DNA of 39,365 nt from an uncultured Calothrix sp. (GTDB taxonomy: Bacteria > Cyanobacteriota > Cyanobacteriia > Cyanobacteriales > Nostocaceae): positions 1 through 39,365 of the forward strand of contig CALJJQ010000131.1 of assembly GCA_937973965.1 (NCBI GenBank), given 5' to 3'. The notes below the pieces were generated by a model. The model had not been told where the DNA came from. It saw nothing but the letters and a program-made list of their open reading frames with translations, and did no database searches. Positions 24,958 through 35,016 of this stretch are shown one piece after another. Every line of letters begins with the position of its first letter. Positions within the stretch are counted from its first letter, which is position 1. A program made the translations under genes and the position numbers.

Positions 24958-26025
24958 ATGAATCCCTATTCAAAAAAAGTATCCAATTTTCATGCAGATA
25001 TATTGCAGCAGACCCAATTGGGGCAATTGTGTGGTTCCCAAAAGCTATTTCGCGATCGCTATGAAATTCTCCGGATTTTGGGCAGAGGAGGATTTGGCGT
25101 CACCTTTTTGGCGAAGAATATGGCTTTACCCGGATATCCTTTGTGTGTAATTAAGCAGTTATGTCCTAAAACAAGTAACCCCAGAAGTTGGCAGCGAGCG
25201 AAAAATCGCTTTGAAAAGGAAGCCAAAACCCTAGGACAGTTGGGAAATCATTCCCAAATTCCCATGCTGCTGGATTTTTTTGAAACCAATGGTGAGTTTT
25301 ATCTGGTGCAAGAATATATACGCGGTTCCACCTTTGCGCGGGAAATTCGTCGCACAGGACCAAAAAGTGAAGGAACTGTGAAAATGTTTTTGCAGGAAAT
25401 TTTGCCTGTCCTCCAGTATATTCACAAACACCATGTGATTCATCGGGATATAAAACCCCATAATCTCCTGCGCTGTGAAGATGATGGTAGATTAGTTCTT
25501 ATTGACTTTGGTGCGGTCAAAGAAGAAGTGGCAAGGACTCACGAAAGTCCCAATAAGTCAGCATCTACTCACTTTGTGGGAACGATGGGATTTGCACCTC
25601 CTGAGCAGTTTTCTTTGTGTCCTGTATATGCTAGTGATATTTATGCCGTCGGTGTCACCTGTTTATTTTTGTTAACCGGAAAAGCTCCCTTAGAATTTGA
25701 TTACGATGCCATTACAGGGGAAATAATTTGGCAAAACCACGTTGATATTAGCGATCACTTTGCCAAAATTATCGGTAAGATGGTACGCATTCCCCTGGAA
25801 GAACGATATAAATCCGCTGAAGATGTGATGTGGGATTTAGGAATGGAATCCTATTTACCTACCCTAACTAACTGTATGACAACCCAACCCCTGGGTGTGG
25901 AAGCTAGTGAAGAAATTCCCGATGGCTATATTTCCCCCGTCACTCGGACTGCGATCGCAATTCGTGAATGGCGGGCTAAACTCAAACAACGTCAGGCGAA
26001 AATGAAACGTCAAGTTCCTAATTAG
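24958..26025 (+). CDS. Serine/threonine protein kinase, soluble
   Basis: A 355-residue Hanks-type kinase. The glycine loop GRGGFG is at 42-47, the ATP-anchoring lysine K66 in VIKQL, the catalytic loop HRDIKPHNL at 162-170 with D164, DFG at 183-185, and the activation-segment end GTMGFAPPEQ around 211-220. This is the cyanobacterial Pkn2-like subclass. There is no membrane segment and no C-terminal sensor domain; the last 40 residues are basic (IREWRAKLKQRQAKMKRQ). It should therefore be an active cytosolic kinase with unknown input. The N-terminal 35 residues contain a short cysteine-containing leader (LGQLCGSQKLF) typical of this subclass. Confidence 0.93.
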   Translation: MNPYSKKVSNFHADILQQTQLGQLCGSQKLFRDRYEILRILGRGGFGVTFLAKNMALPGYPLCVIKQLCPKTSNPRSWQRAKNRFEKEAKTLGQLGNHSQIPMLLDFFETNGEFYLVQEYIRGSTFAREIRRTGPKSEGTVKMFLQEILPVLQYIHKHHVIHRDIKPHNLLRCEDDGRLVLIDFGAVKEEVARTHESPNKSASTHFVGTMGFAPPEQFSLCPVYASDIYAVGVTCLFLLTGKAPLEFDYDAITGEIIWQNHVDISDHFAKIIGKMVRIPLEERYKSAEDVMWDLGMESYLPTLTNCMTTQPLGVEASEEIPDGYISPVTRTAIAIREWRAKLKQRQAKMKRQVPN

Positions 26026-26166
26026 GGGGTGTTGGGAATTGGGAGTTGGGAGTATAGGTCTGCTGTTGACGGTTAACTGTTAACTGTCATCTATCAAAAG
26101 TAGTGAATATACAACTTAATCATAACTACTTTCTCCTCCCATTCTCCGCTCCCGTAACTCTTCGTC

Positions 26167-27189
26167 CTAGTGGACAAATTGGGGCATAACCTCAGCTGCG
26201 GTATAAATACCATTCATTCCGCGACGATGGAGGTTGACACCGGCTTTGAGATAACCAAAAGCAGGTCCACAGACATTGGCAGCCATACTGGTTTCATCCC
26301 CTAAAGTAAAAGTATGGGTGGATATTTTACCTTCAAAGGTGCGTCCGGTGACTTGGACATTAGTGCTGAGGGGTTTTTTCGGGTTGCGAGTATCAACCAC
26401 ACCACCAACAGTAACGCGATCGCGGGGACAAATTCCTGCGAGTTCCAGCATAATATCATCGGCATGTTCCATATTTTCTAAGGTTAAAATGCCGTTAGTC
26501 TTGTCCAGCAAAGCTGCAACTTCCGCATCACTCATGGCTTGGGCTGTGGCAACATTATATCCTGGCATGTGGGCAATATCTTCGCGAATGGTAGCTCGAT
26601 AGGCTTCCCAATTGGCAATTCCCACCCCAAAGCGAATTGCCACACGATGAATTTCGGCAAAACTTTGAGCTGCGATCGCTGCTGCTGCTGTCAGTAGTCC
26701 TGGTGTCGCACCACAACCTGTCAGATAGGTAATTCCCCTATCCTGAAGTTCAGATTGGAGTCCTAGTAGCTGCTCAACTGCACTGGTACGTTTAATGGCA
26801 TCTACCAACACCCCTTGCCAACCCGCAGCCATAAATTGCTTGGTTACACTGGCAATAAAATCATTTGGTAAATTGGGAAGTGCGAAAAAATACCCATCAA
26901 CAAGGGAATTAGTTTTGGTAATTAGTTCGACAATGCTATTGTCACAAAGCTTTCCCACCTGCTCGACATATCCCACGGAGCCATGAGTTTGGTATGCCGT
27001 AATACAACTAGTCCCATCTAAACCTTCATCAGCATAGACATATCCACCCTTATCCGCGATCGCCACTAAAACCATTTCTCGCTTCGGCATTAGCAAACGC
27101 GCTGCTGCTTGTCCCAGTCCACCAAATCCTAATATACCCACCCGGATTGGTCTGCTAACGTTTAAATCACTGACTACTTCTGTGTTCAT
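26167..27189 (-). CDS. Saccharopine dehydrogenase-like oxidoreductase
   Basis: A 340-residue NAD(P)-binding protein. [16 protein letters not shown] near residues 18-33 is a Rossmann fingerprint, and the mid-section [20 protein letters not shown] resembles that of the saccharopine dehydrogenase/LYS9-like group. The C-terminal part ([20 protein letters not shown]) is conserved in cyanobacterial members annotated as saccharopine dehydrogenase-like. Cyanobacteria do not use the alpha-aminoadipate lysine route, so a true saccharopine substrate is unlikely. The gene is divergent from the NupC gene, 236 bases apart, so the two share a promoter region. Confidence 0.82.
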   Translation of the reverse strand: MNTEVVSDLNVSRPIRVGILGFGGLGQAAARLLMPKREMVLVAIADKGGYVYADEGLDGTSCITAYQTHGSVGYVEQVGKLCDNSIVELITKTNSLVDGYFFALPNLPNDFIASVTKQFMAAGWQGVLVDAIKRTSAVEQLLGLQSELQDRGITYLTGCGATPGLLTAAAAIAAQSFAEIHRVAIRFGVGIANWEAYRATIREDIAHMPGYNVATAQAMSDAEVAALLDKTNGILTLENMEHADDIMLELAGICPRDRVTVGGVVDTRNPKKPLSTNVQVTGRTFEGKISTHTFTLGDETSMAANVCGPAFGYLKAGVNLHRRGMNGIYTAAEVMPQFVH

Positions 27190-27413
27190 AAATCACTCAT
27201 CATGTATCGATATTCCAATCAGCAGTTTGTACTTACCCCAAATCTCTGACTAGATTATTACTGTATTGAACATCATCCCATTCGGATCGATTCTTTAACA
27301 AATTATCCCAAATTCCTTCCCTGACCCAAATCTATTTGCAATTCAAGTAAAACCAGATACAATCCCAGCACAAGTTATTATGTATTCTTTTGAACCTGTC
27401 AACTGGTGCATCA

Positions 27414-27420
27414 GGGGGAG
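27414..27420 (+). promoter_or_regulatory. Shine-Dalgarno site of the NupC gene
   Basis: GGGGGAG five bases before the ATG at 27426. It supports that ATG over the in-frame TTG at 27390. Confidence 0.6.
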
Positions 27421-27425
27421 TGAAC

Positions 27426-28634
27426 ATGGAACGGGCAATTTCGCTGCTGGGTATTGTTGTCTTTATCACCATATCCTACGCGCTTTCCGTTAATCGTCAG
27501 GCAATTCGTTGGCGAACAATCGCTTGGGGTTTGGGATTAGAATTTCTCATTGCCCTATTTGTATTGAAAACTCCCTGGGGATTAGGGATATTTAAATCCC
27601 TGGGGGATGGGGTCAGTCGATTTTTAGGATTTGCGGAAGTTGGGGCTAAATTTGTATTTGGGGATAGTTTTCAAGACCATTTTTTTGCCTTTCAAGTTTT
27701 ACCAACGATTATTTTTTTCTCCGCCTTCATTAGCGTTTTGTACCATTACCGGATTTTACAATTTGTTGTCAACGGTTTAGCTTGGGTAATGATGAAAACC
27801 ATGCAAACCTCCGGTGCAGAATCCCTTTCCACCGCAGGAAATATTTTTCTTGGTCCAACCGAATCTCCCTTATTGGTCAAACCCTATGTGGTGAGAATGA
27901 CCCAATCGGAACTATTTGCCGTCATGACCGGGGGATTTGCCACCGTTGCTGGAGGGGTATTAGGTTTATACTTAAGTACGGGTGTTCCCAGAGAACACCT
28001 GATTGCGGCTTTTTTCATGACCGCACCGACATCTTTGGTGATTGCCAAATTATTGTACCCGGAAACCGAAGTTCCCGATACGGCTGGTAATGTCAACATG
28101 CAGGTCAAAACCACCTACGTCAACGTGATTGATGCAGCGACGACCGGAGCTTTGGATGGGGTGCGATTAGCGGTGAATGTGGGAGTAATGATTATCGCTT
28201 TTTTAGGACTGTTGGCGGTAGTGAATGCCTTCTTTGGCTATATGGGGACACTGGTGGGTATTCCGGATTTATCCTTAGAAACGATTTTGGGACGTTTAAT
28301 GGCTCCTGTAGCATGGTTAATGGGCATACCCTTAGCTGATTGTCAAGCTGTCGGAGCCTTGTTAGGTAAAAAAACGATTTTGAATGAACTTTTAGCCTAC
28401 TTAGATTTAAAAGAATTAATTGCCCAAAATCAAATTTCCCAACGCGGCGTAATTATCGCTACCTATGCCCTATGTAATTTTGCGAACATCGGTTCCATTG
28501 GTATAACCATTGGTGGTATTACCGGAATGGCACCCGAACGCCAACATGATTTAGCTAGAATGGGTTTGCGGTCGATGATTGGCGGTTTACTAGCTGGATT
28601 TGTCACCGCCGCGATCGCTGGGGTGTTAGTATGA
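27426..28634 (+). CDS. NupC-type concentrative nucleoside transporter
   Basis: A 402-residue inner-membrane symporter of the CNT family that imports nucleosides with Na+ or H+. Family hallmarks are FLGPTESPLLVKPYV in the first substrate-binding hairpin, MTGGFATVAGGVLGLYLSTG, and FANIGSIGITIGGITGMAPE near the C-terminus, where the second hairpin and helix bind substrate. It has about eight to ten hydrophobic segments. The longer TTG-started frame adds 12 unconserved residues. It stands alone. The toxin-antitoxin pair follows 77 bases downstream but is unlikely to be functionally linked. Confidence 0.94.
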   Translation: MERAISLLGIVVFITISYALSVNRQAIRWRTIAWGLGLEFLIALFVLKTPWGLGIFKSLGDGVSRFLGFAEVGAKFVFGDSFQDHFFAFQVLPTIIFFSAFISVLYHYRILQFVVNGLAWVMMKTMQTSGAESLSTAGNIFLGPTESPLLVKPYVVRMTQSELFAVMTGGFATVAGGVLGLYLSTGVPREHLIAAFFMTAPTSLVIAKLLYPETEVPDTAGNVNMQVKTTYVNVIDAATTGALDGVRLAVNVGVMIIAFLGLLAVVNAFFGYMGTLVGIPDLSLETILGRLMAPVAWLMGIPLADCQAVGALLGKKTILNELLAYLDLKELIAQNQISQRGVIIATYALCNFANIGSIGITIGGITGMAPERQHDLARMGLRSMIGGLLAGFVTAAIAGVLV

Positions 28635-28711
28635 CAGTATCCACCATCGCAGCGCAGTGTTAGCTTGCTATAGACTAGAGTTCAAAGCAAAGATTTACCT
28701 ATTTTTCAATT

Positions 28712-28942
28712 ATGAGTTATCGCGACATCATTACCATTGAACCTGATAAGCGTGGAGGTAAACCTTGTATCCGTCGGATGCGAATTACAGTTTATGACGT
28801 TCTTGGTTGGCTAGCAGCTGGAATGTCTATTACTGAAATTATTGATGACTTTCCAGAATTGACAGAAACGGATATTAGAGCTTGTCTAGAGTTTGCAGCT
28901 GATCGCGATCATCGTTTAGTTGCTTCGGTGGGTGCTACTTGA
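28712..28942 (+). CDS. DUF433 family antitoxin
   Basis: A 76-residue protein with the DUF433 pattern ITIEPDKRGGKPCIRRMRIT, YDVLGWLAAGMSITEIIDDFPELTE (a helix-turn-helix-like half), then DIRACLEFAADRD. This family is the usual antitoxin partner of DUF5615 PIN-like proteins. The stop overlaps the start of the next gene by four bases (TTGA), which implies translational coupling. The antitoxin-first order is typical. It likely represses its own promoter, but no operator was identified. Confidence 0.9.
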   Translation: MSYRDIITIEPDKRGGKPCIRRMRITVYDVLGWLAAGMSITEIIDDFPELTETDIRACLEFAADRDHRLVASVGAT

Positions 28943-29262
28943 AACTACTATTTGATCAAAATCTGAGCCGAAAATTGGTGACTCGCTTGGCTGATATCTT
29001 CCCTAATGCCAGCCATGTTCAATTTCATAATTTAGCAGAGAAAACGGATACGGATATTTGGGAGTTCGCCAACTCAAACAATTTCTGCATTGTGACTCAA
29101 GATGCTGACTTTGCAGAATTGTATGGTTCTCCACCAAAAGTTGTCTGGCTAAGGTGTGGAAATGCACTAACCTATCAAGTTGAAGCTCTCATCCGTGCTG
29201 GACAGTATGCAATTCAAGAACTTTTAGAGCAGCCTGACTTTCATTGCTTAGAACTACACTAA
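28939..29262 (+). CDS. DUF5615 PIN-like toxin
   Basis: A 107-residue PIN-like protein, probable RNase toxin of the module. Acidic residues that can coordinate Mg2+ are D6 (LLFDQNLSRK), the ETDTDIWEFA-type segment written here as KTDTDIWEFA, and TQDADFAELYG. VVWLRCGN matches the family's core strand. It starts with TTG within the antitoxin stop; no downstream ATG would preserve the first strand. The low-efficiency start would keep toxin below antitoxin. Confidence 0.9.
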   Translation: MKLLFDQNLSRKLVTRLADIFPNASHVQFHNLAEKTDTDIWEFANSNNFCIVTQDADFAELYGSPPKVVWLRCGNALTYQVEALIRAGQYAIQELLEQPDFHCLELH

Positions 29263-29386
29263 CCGATACTTTAAAAATGCCACCACCGCGATCGCCCTTG
29301 GTGTTACTTTGAGTCGATACCCATCGACAGACGACAACTGCAAATGTCAGTATCCACCAGATTTGCGATCGCAGGTTGACTACGCC

Positions 29387-29905
29387 CTATCCATTCTTCT
29401 TCACATACCCTACTCTCCAATACCGGGGTTGTCTTAATTCCTCCAACCGACCCTGGGAAATCAAATACAAGGCAATCCGCGTATTTAACATTCCCTTCAT
29501 CAAGTAATTACCTGGTTGGGCTTTCACCCCTTCAAAAGCATCGGTTCCTTGAAACGATAAAGTACCGCAAAACATCCTTTCCCCAGGAACCGTGACAGTA
29601 AACATTCTTTCATTTAAATGACCTCCCGGTATTTGGAATATCCCGTAAATGTGATGTTGTCCTCTCCAGGGTCTGACCACGACCCGCTCTGGATGGGTAT
29701 AGCTAACTTGCGCATTCGCAGGGGCAAACCCCCAGGTGGCACATCGGGTAATTGGCGATCGCCGATTCACATAATGAAATCCCACCACACTTAGTGAGGC
29801 TATCAAACATAAAATTACAAAAATTAATCTTTTGCGCTTAAAGGATTTTCCCAATTCGTTGAGTCTTTTCCGTAAAATCACGTTACTGTTCTGAACCATT
29901 CCCAC
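29387..29905 (-). CDS. Single-pass membrane hypothetical protein
   Basis: A 172-residue protein with a basic N-terminus (LRKRLNELGKSFKRKRL) and one membrane segment at about 29-47 (IFVILCLIASLSVVGFHYV). The rest is a soluble domain that should face the periplasm under the positive-inside rule. It contains two cysteines (TRCATWGF and MFCGTLSF) that could form a disulfide. The segment YTHPERVVVRPWRGQHHIYG is striking but matches nothing I know. MVQNSN two codons later is an equal start candidate. The neighbouring priA lies upstream on the same strand, 238 bases away. Function unknown. Confidence 0.65.
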   Translation of the reverse strand: MGMVQNSNVILRKRLNELGKSFKRKRLIFVILCLIASLSVVGFHYVNRRSPITRCATWGFAPANAQVSYTHPERVVVRPWRGQHHIYGIFQIPGGHLNERMFTVTVPGERMFCGTLSFQGTDAFEGVKAQPGNYLMKGMLNTRIALYLISQGRLEELRQPRYWRVGYVKKNG

Positions 29906-30143
29906 AAATAATACAAATTAATATCAACTACATGCACGCCCTTCCCTTTCCGGACGTTGTTGGATCAAGTGAAAGTTCCAAGGCTGGTAGCTGATTAAAT
30001 AGCAATTATTGCAATTTTAACTAATGCTATTTGTCAAAACTGTCTTTATTTATTCCCGCTTTTATTTTTCTGACTACAAGTAATATAAAGTATCAATTTA
30101 CACAAAAAGTCGATAAACAGTCAGGTTTTTTGTGGGACGCAAC

Positions 30144-32684
30144 CTACATAATATTCAACGGATCGACATCAATTGTCAGACTAACACTGGGTGGACAAAG
30201 GCTACGTATGCCTTCCCAGTCAGGAATATGGGGTAGTTCATGGGAGTTAAATTTGAGCAAAATTTGCCAACGGTAACGATTTGCCACTCTCATAATACTT
30301 GCAGGTGCAGGTCCAAGTATTTCGTAACCTGGATGACCAGCTAAAGCTGTGGCTATTATATTGGCAGTATTTTGGACTTGAATTGGGTCTAAGCTACTTA
30401 AACGTAATAAAATCAGCCTACCATAGGGAGGATAATTGAGGTCGCGACGCTGTTCGAGTTCGGTGTCAATGAATGCCTGATAATTGTGATAACCGGAGTT
30501 AGCAGCTTGTGGCATTTCCGATACTGCAGCAATCACAGGATGTTCCGTTGTATAGGTTTGCAATATTACTTTACCTGGTGTTTCGCTCCTTCCAGCCCTA
30601 CCTGCAACTTGGGTGAGGGTTTGAAATGCCCTTTCGCTCGCACGATAATCACAGAGGTGGAGCAACCCATCTGCGGCAATGATTCCCACCAAGGTTACTT
30701 GCGGTAGATCCAAACCCTTGGTTAACATTTGCGTTCCCAGGAGGATATCCGCTTCCCCGTTGGCGAATTGGGTTAATAAGGTTCGGTGAGAACCTTTGGT
30801 ACGGGTGGTGTCACTGTCAAAGCGAATTACCCGCAACTCTGGTAGAACTTTAGCCAGTTCTTGAGCTACCCGTTGGGTTCCACTCCCAAAAAATTTGAAG
30901 TAGGGGGAGCCGCATTCCGGACAGTGGGGGGGATGCAACTGAGTAAAATTACAGTAATGACAACGTAATAATTTAGTGGCATCTGCATCCGTATGGTGGT
31001 ATGCCAGGGAGACATCACAGTGGGGACATTCCATCACATGACCGCAACTGCGACAGGAGACAAAGGTACTGTGACCACGGCGATGGATAAATAATATCCC
31101 CTGTTGTCCATTGGCTTGCAATTCCTGTAATCCCCGCAGGAGGGAACGACTGAAAATAGATTTATTTCCCTGTTGCAGTTCCAACCGCATATCCACCACT
31201 TCTACGGGGGGGAGAGGACGAGCATTAACCCGTTCGGGTAGGGAAAGGTAATAATATTTTTGATTCGTACCGGGCGAATTTTGAGCATTGTGGACTTGCA
31301 TCCAGGTTTCCAAGGCTGGAGTTGCCGACCCCAAAATCAAACGACAATTTTCTAATTCGGCTCGCCATTGGGCTACGGTACGAGCATGGTAGGTGGGAGG
31401 GGGTGAATCCTGTTTAAAACTGCTATCGTGTTCCTCATCCAGGATAATCAGGTCGAGGTGGGGTAGGGGTGCAAAAATGGCGCTGCGAGTACCAATGACT
31501 ACCAAAGCATTCCCCGCTAACATTTCTCGCCAGGTATCATATCGCTCACCTTCGGACAGGGCACTGTGGTAAACACGGACTTGATGACCAAAGCGAGTCC
31601 GAAATCGGTCGGTGAGTTGGGGTGTTAGTCCGATTTCGGGTACTAACACCAAGGCTGATTTGCCTTGCTGTAGCACTGGGGATATGGCTTGCAAGTATAC
31701 TTCGGTTTTCCCGGAGCCTGTCACCCCATGCAATAACATGGTAGCCGCACCAGTGACGCTGTTAATGGTTTCCAGGGCTTGGATTTGGGCTGGAGTTAGT
31801 TGTTTGGCTTGTTCTCCTTGGAAGTGGGGGGAAATGGTAGCGGCTTCGTAGCGGAGTACTTCCCGTTCCTCAATGACAATATAGCCTTTATCTGCCAAAC
31901 TTTTCAAACTGGAACTACTAGCACTACAAGCTTGTAGTAATTCGCTTTGCCACATTTCTCCCCCCCGTCGTCGCAACATTTCGATGATTTCCCGTTGTCG
32001 GGATGTGAGCTCGATATCATGGAGTGAACCAGTGAGGATGACAGCTTTTTGGAGTTTTGGTCGAGATAGACGGGGTGGTTGGACGTAGCTTTTCACTAAT
32101 CCCCATCGAGATAATTCCCGCACTCCCCGATAGGCTGCTTTGATTTGACGTTGTAAATAGTTAAAGCTGTATTCTTGGTTGGGGGAGTTGGCAAGTAAAT
32201 TCAGGATTTGTTGCGCAGTTGGTGATAAATACTGGGATTCCTGGGGTGCGATCGCACGACACAAGCGAATTCGTCTTTGCGATCGCCCTAATAATCCTGG
32301 TGGTAAGGCACAGCGAATTACTTGAATCAGGGGTGTATAGTAATAATTAGCCACCTGGTTGAGTAGTTGCCAGTAGGTAGGAGGGAAAAATCCTTTACTA
32401 GCAATATCTTCAACCTGGCGAATTTTATCGGGAGATATATCTGTGGGTGGGGTATTTAATAGTCGAATCGCTACCCCACCAACTATTTGCGCACCAAAGG
32501 GAACACTGAGAATATCCCCCGGTTCCACCCCTAAATGGTCTGGAACTTGATAGGCAAATAAACCAACTACCCCCGGACAATCCACCAACACTTCCACCCA
32601 AGCAAATTTTCTGTTCTGGCTGTGATAAACTTGCTCCGGTTCGGTCACAATCAAGCCAGATTCATTCACGTCTTTGATTAACAT
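30144..32684 (-). CDS. priA: Primosomal protein N' (replication restart helicase PriA)
   Basis: Superfamily 2 3'-5' helicase that reloads the replisome at stalled forks. The 846 residues are slightly longer than Escherichia coli PriA. The N-terminal DNA-binding part has VEVLVDCPGVVGLFAYQVPD. Walker A GVTGSGKT is at 320-327, and the DEEH box is at 416-419. The zinc-binding cysteines are in CRSCGHVMECPHC, RCHYC and CPECG at roughly 545-590. QMLTKGLDLPQVTLVGI and QVAGRAGRSETPGKVILQ are the later helicase motifs. The frame is open to 32801, but M at 32684 fits the family start better than the 39-residue extension. The gene ends at a TAG next to a repeat-free gap of about 240 bases. Confidence 0.96.
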   Translation of the reverse strand: MLIKDVNESGLIVTEPEQVYHSQNRKFAWVEVLVDCPGVVGLFAYQVPDHLGVEPGDILSVPFGAQIVGGVAIRLLNTPPTDISPDKIRQVEDIASKGFFPPTYWQLLNQVANYYYTPLIQVIRCALPPGLLGRSQRRIRLCRAIAPQESQYLSPTAQQILNLLANSPNQEYSFNYLQRQIKAAYRGVRELSRWGLVKSYVQPPRLSRPKLQKAVILTGSLHDIELTSRQREIIEMLRRRGGEMWQSELLQACSASSSSLKSLADKGYIVIEEREVLRYEAATISPHFQGEQAKQLTPAQIQALETINSVTGAATMLLHGVTGSGKTEVYLQAISPVLQQGKSALVLVPEIGLTPQLTDRFRTRFGHQVRVYHSALSEGERYDTWREMLAGNALVVIGTRSAIFAPLPHLDLIILDEEHDSSFKQDSPPPTYHARTVAQWRAELENCRLILGSATPALETWMQVHNAQNSPGTNQKYYYLSLPERVNARPLPPVEVVDMRLELQQGNKSIFSRSLLRGLQELQANGQQGILFIHRRGHSTFVSCRSCGHVMECPHCDVSLAYHHTDADATKLLRCHYCNFTQLHPPHCPECGSPYFKFFGSGTQRVAQELAKVLPELRVIRFDSDTTRTKGSHRTLLTQFANGEADILLGTQMLTKGLDLPQVTLVGIIAADGLLHLCDYRASERAFQTLTQVAGRAGRSETPGKVILQTYTTEHPVIAAVSEMPQAANSGYHNYQAFIDTELEQRRDLNYPPYGRLILLRLSSLDPIQVQNTANIIATALAGHPGYEILGPAPASIMRVANRYRWQILLKFNSHELPHIPDWEGIRSLCPPSVSLTIDVDPLNIM

Positions 32685-32801
32685 AGGCAGGTGGGTGGGA
32701 AAAATTATCGTTGTGGTCAGGGAGTAGGGTTTTATTTTAACTGGATTCAGGATTAAGGAACAGGTGGTCAGGAATAGTCTTGAATCATTATTTTGCTCCA
32801 A

Positions 32802-33796
32802 ATTTTTGCCATTAGATTTTATTGAGATTAATTGTAATTCGTAATACTTTCACCTGGGATTGGTCTTGATAGATTTCCTCTATACGTGATTTGTTCAATC
32901 CATGGAAGACAAACCAACGGGTCGTCCATACTGAAATTTCGCCGTGTTCGCGATGATAATGCCATATCAACCCCTATGGTTTATCAGCTATGGGCTGTTT
33001 TACTTGCGAAAGCAATCTCTATGCGGCTGACTTTTTTCGTAAGTAAATAAATTTGACATTTTTTCCGCCTAATGGTAGATATTAAACTTTTTGACTCTAT
33101 GGGATGATTTAATTTGATTAATAAACTGTGTAATTATGCCTTTTACTCGTTTATATCTGAACTGGGCTTGAAATTAACTAAAGCGAAATTACACGCATAC
33201 AAAACACCAGTAAGACTATAAATATAGAAAAATTTAAGGATTTAGGTATAGAGATAGTTTATCTTGAAAATTGTTAAGTTTAACCAAGTTTGATTGAGGA
33301 GGGTTTGACATTTTTTACTAAAGGGAAAAACAATAGTAAATATATGAAGTCTAAATGTAATCGGATGACATCACCATTAAAATAAAAAGCAAGAAATTAC
33401 TGAGTGTGATCGCCAATTTTCTATCGGAGTAACATTTCCTGTATTGTAACTTGAATTGAATCAGTTATTCTCCTATCCCCTAATTGGAGTTCACCGTGCA
33501 GGATAGCCCAATCATCTGGATTGAATGGTGGGAATTTAATTTTTGGAACTGCTCGTAGATTTAGGACTCGGCACTGTGAAATTAGAACCCAAAGCGAATC
33601 GACATGAATGCAAAGGTGCAGCAATAGCAAGTCAGACGAAAAAATGGTTGGGTGATAACCACAATCGGTGATTCTTACGGGTTAACAGGGTGTGAAAGAT
33701 GTAGTCTAGGGGATATTTGTTCCCAAGAAGTGTTCGACGAGGAAAACGCCAATATCTAAAGTTAACGGAAACACGCAACGATTCCCGAGTGAGCCT
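32802..33796. other. Approximately 1-kb regulatory-type region before sigC
   Basis: AT-rich and without a convincing gene. Two copies of TTTGACATTTTTT lie at 33052 and 33304, each containing a perfect TTGACA -35 hexamer (33053-33058 and 33305-33310). The matching -10 boxes are weak (TAGATA at 33076; AACAAT near 33329). A 69-codon minus-strand frame (33421-33630) was not accepted. A GTGTGA-type motif near 33400 was not assigned. The long leader suggests complex control of the sigma factor gene. Confidence 0.45.
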
Positions 33797-34927
33797 ATGA
33801 ACATTGCTGAATTAGGAACAATCGATAATATGCCCGATGTGACAATTGCCAACGAGCAATCCCTCGACGGTTTAGAAGAATTGGTCATTGATGAGAACCA
33901 GATGCTATCGGTTGATAGTGAGGAACCGAACATTGATGATATGGCAGCTGCACGGCCATCGGGATATAACAAGACCGAGCATGATGATGCAGTGGGTGCA
34001 TTTTTTAAAGAGATGGCCCGTTACCCATTGCTGCAACCAGAAGAAGAAGTGGAATTAGCCCGCAGGGTCAGATTTTTAGAAGAATATCGGGAATTACAAC
34101 AGGTTTTAGCCAAAAAACTTGAGCGTTTACCAACCAAAGCAGATATCGCTAACCATTTAGGTATAAGTGAAAAACAGCTGGAAAATCGTTTATACCAGGG
34201 ACGGGTAGCCAAGCGAAAAATGATTCGCTCGAATTTGCGTTTAGTGGTGTCCATTGCCAAGCGGTATTTAAATCGTGGCGTACCGTTTCTAGATTTAATC
34301 CAGGAAGGAGCAATGGGATTAAATCGAGCCACGGAGAAATTTGATCCAGACAAAGGATACAAATTTTCCACCTATGCCTATTGGTGGATAAGGCAAGCAA
34401 TTACCAGAGCGATCGCTAACGATGCCAGAACAATTCGTTTACCGATACATATAGTAGAAAAACTTAACAAACTGAAAAAAGCCCAACGAGAACTCAAACA
34501 GCAATTGGGAAGAAATCCCAATGAGCAGGAATTGGCAGATGTTTTAGAAATACCTGCTTCCCAGTTGCGGCAATTGCAACAATTACGTCGTCAAGCCCTG
34601 TCTTTAAACCATCGAGTTGGTAAAGAAGAAGACACCGAATTGATGGACTTACTAGAAGACGAGGACAATCAATCCCCCGAAGCTCGTATGAACGAGCATA
34701 TGATGCGTCAGGAGATATGGGAAGTCCTAGGAGACGTGCTGACACCCAGAGAGAAAGATGTCATCACTCTCCGCTATGGATTAACCACCAGTGAACCTTG
34801 CACCCTGGAAGAAGTGGGAAATATGTTTAACCTATCGCGGGAGCGAGTACGACAAATTCAAAGCAAAGCAATGCGGAAATTGCGTCGTCCCCACATCGCC
34901 AAGCGTCTCAAAGGTTGGTTGATTTAG
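33797..34927 (+). CDS. sigC: Group 2 sigma-70 factor, SigC-like
   Basis: A 376-residue RNA polymerase sigma factor. Region 1.2 is DAVGAFFKEMARYPLLQPEE. Region 2 covers SNLRLVVSIAKRYLNRGV, LDLIQEGAMGLNRATEKFDP and YKFSTYAYWWIRQAITRAI. Region 3 includes LGRNPNEQELADVLEI. Region 4.2 is TLEEVGNMFNLSRERVRQIQ. The primary SigA of cyanobacteria reads EGSLGLIRAAEKFDHEKGY and IADQSRTIRLPVHLYE; here it is IANDARTIRLPIHIVEKLNK, as in group 2 factors. The lengths, the region 4 linker and the C-terminus (AKRLKGWLI) suggest the SigC subtype. Group 2 factors are non-essential and respond to stress or nitrogen. A terminator-like hairpin follows 30 bases after the stop. Confidence 0.85.
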   Translation: MNIAELGTIDNMPDVTIANEQSLDGLEELVIDENQMLSVDSEEPNIDDMAAARPSGYNKTEHDDAVGAFFKEMARYPLLQPEEEVELARRVRFLEEYRELQQVLAKKLERLPTKADIANHLGISEKQLENRLYQGRVAKRKMIRSNLRLVVSIAKRYLNRGVPFLDLIQEGAMGLNRATEKFDPDKGYKFSTYAYWWIRQAITRAIANDARTIRLPIHIVEKLNKLKKAQRELKQQLGRNPNEQELADVLEIPASQLRQLQQLRRQALSLNHRVGKEEDTELMDLLEDEDNQSPEARMNEHMMRQEIWEVLGDVLTPREKDVITLRYGLTTSEPCTLEEVGNMFNLSRERVRQIQSKAMRKLRRPHIAKRLKGWLI

Positions 34928-34956
34928 TCCGGCAAATATCGGTGATGCAAAACAAA

Positions 34957-34977
34957 AAACCCGGTAAATCCGGGTTT
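34957..34977. terminator. Bidirectional intrinsic terminator
   Basis: AAACCCGG-TAAAT-CCGGGTTT forms an 8-bp stem with a 5-nt loop. On the minus strand it is followed by a T run, so it is a good terminator for psbH. On the plus strand it lies 30 bases after sigC and would also stop that transcript, with a weaker T tract. Confidence 0.8.
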
Positions 34978-35016
34978 AGATAAATTTGTTTGTGCAAGCG
35001 TTAGCTTTTGCCAAAA

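Noticed and set aside
33421-33630. 69-codon minus-strand frame before sigC
   Set aside because: Its C-terminal half (FNPDDWAILHGELQLGD) looks protein-like, but there is no start signal and the first half is implausible. It could be a remnant; not enough to call.
33797-34927. Primary sigma factor SigA/RpoD
   Set aside because: The region 2 sequence is of the group 2 type (EGAMGLNRATEKFDP and IANDARTIRLPIHIVE) and differs from the highly conserved SigA wording.
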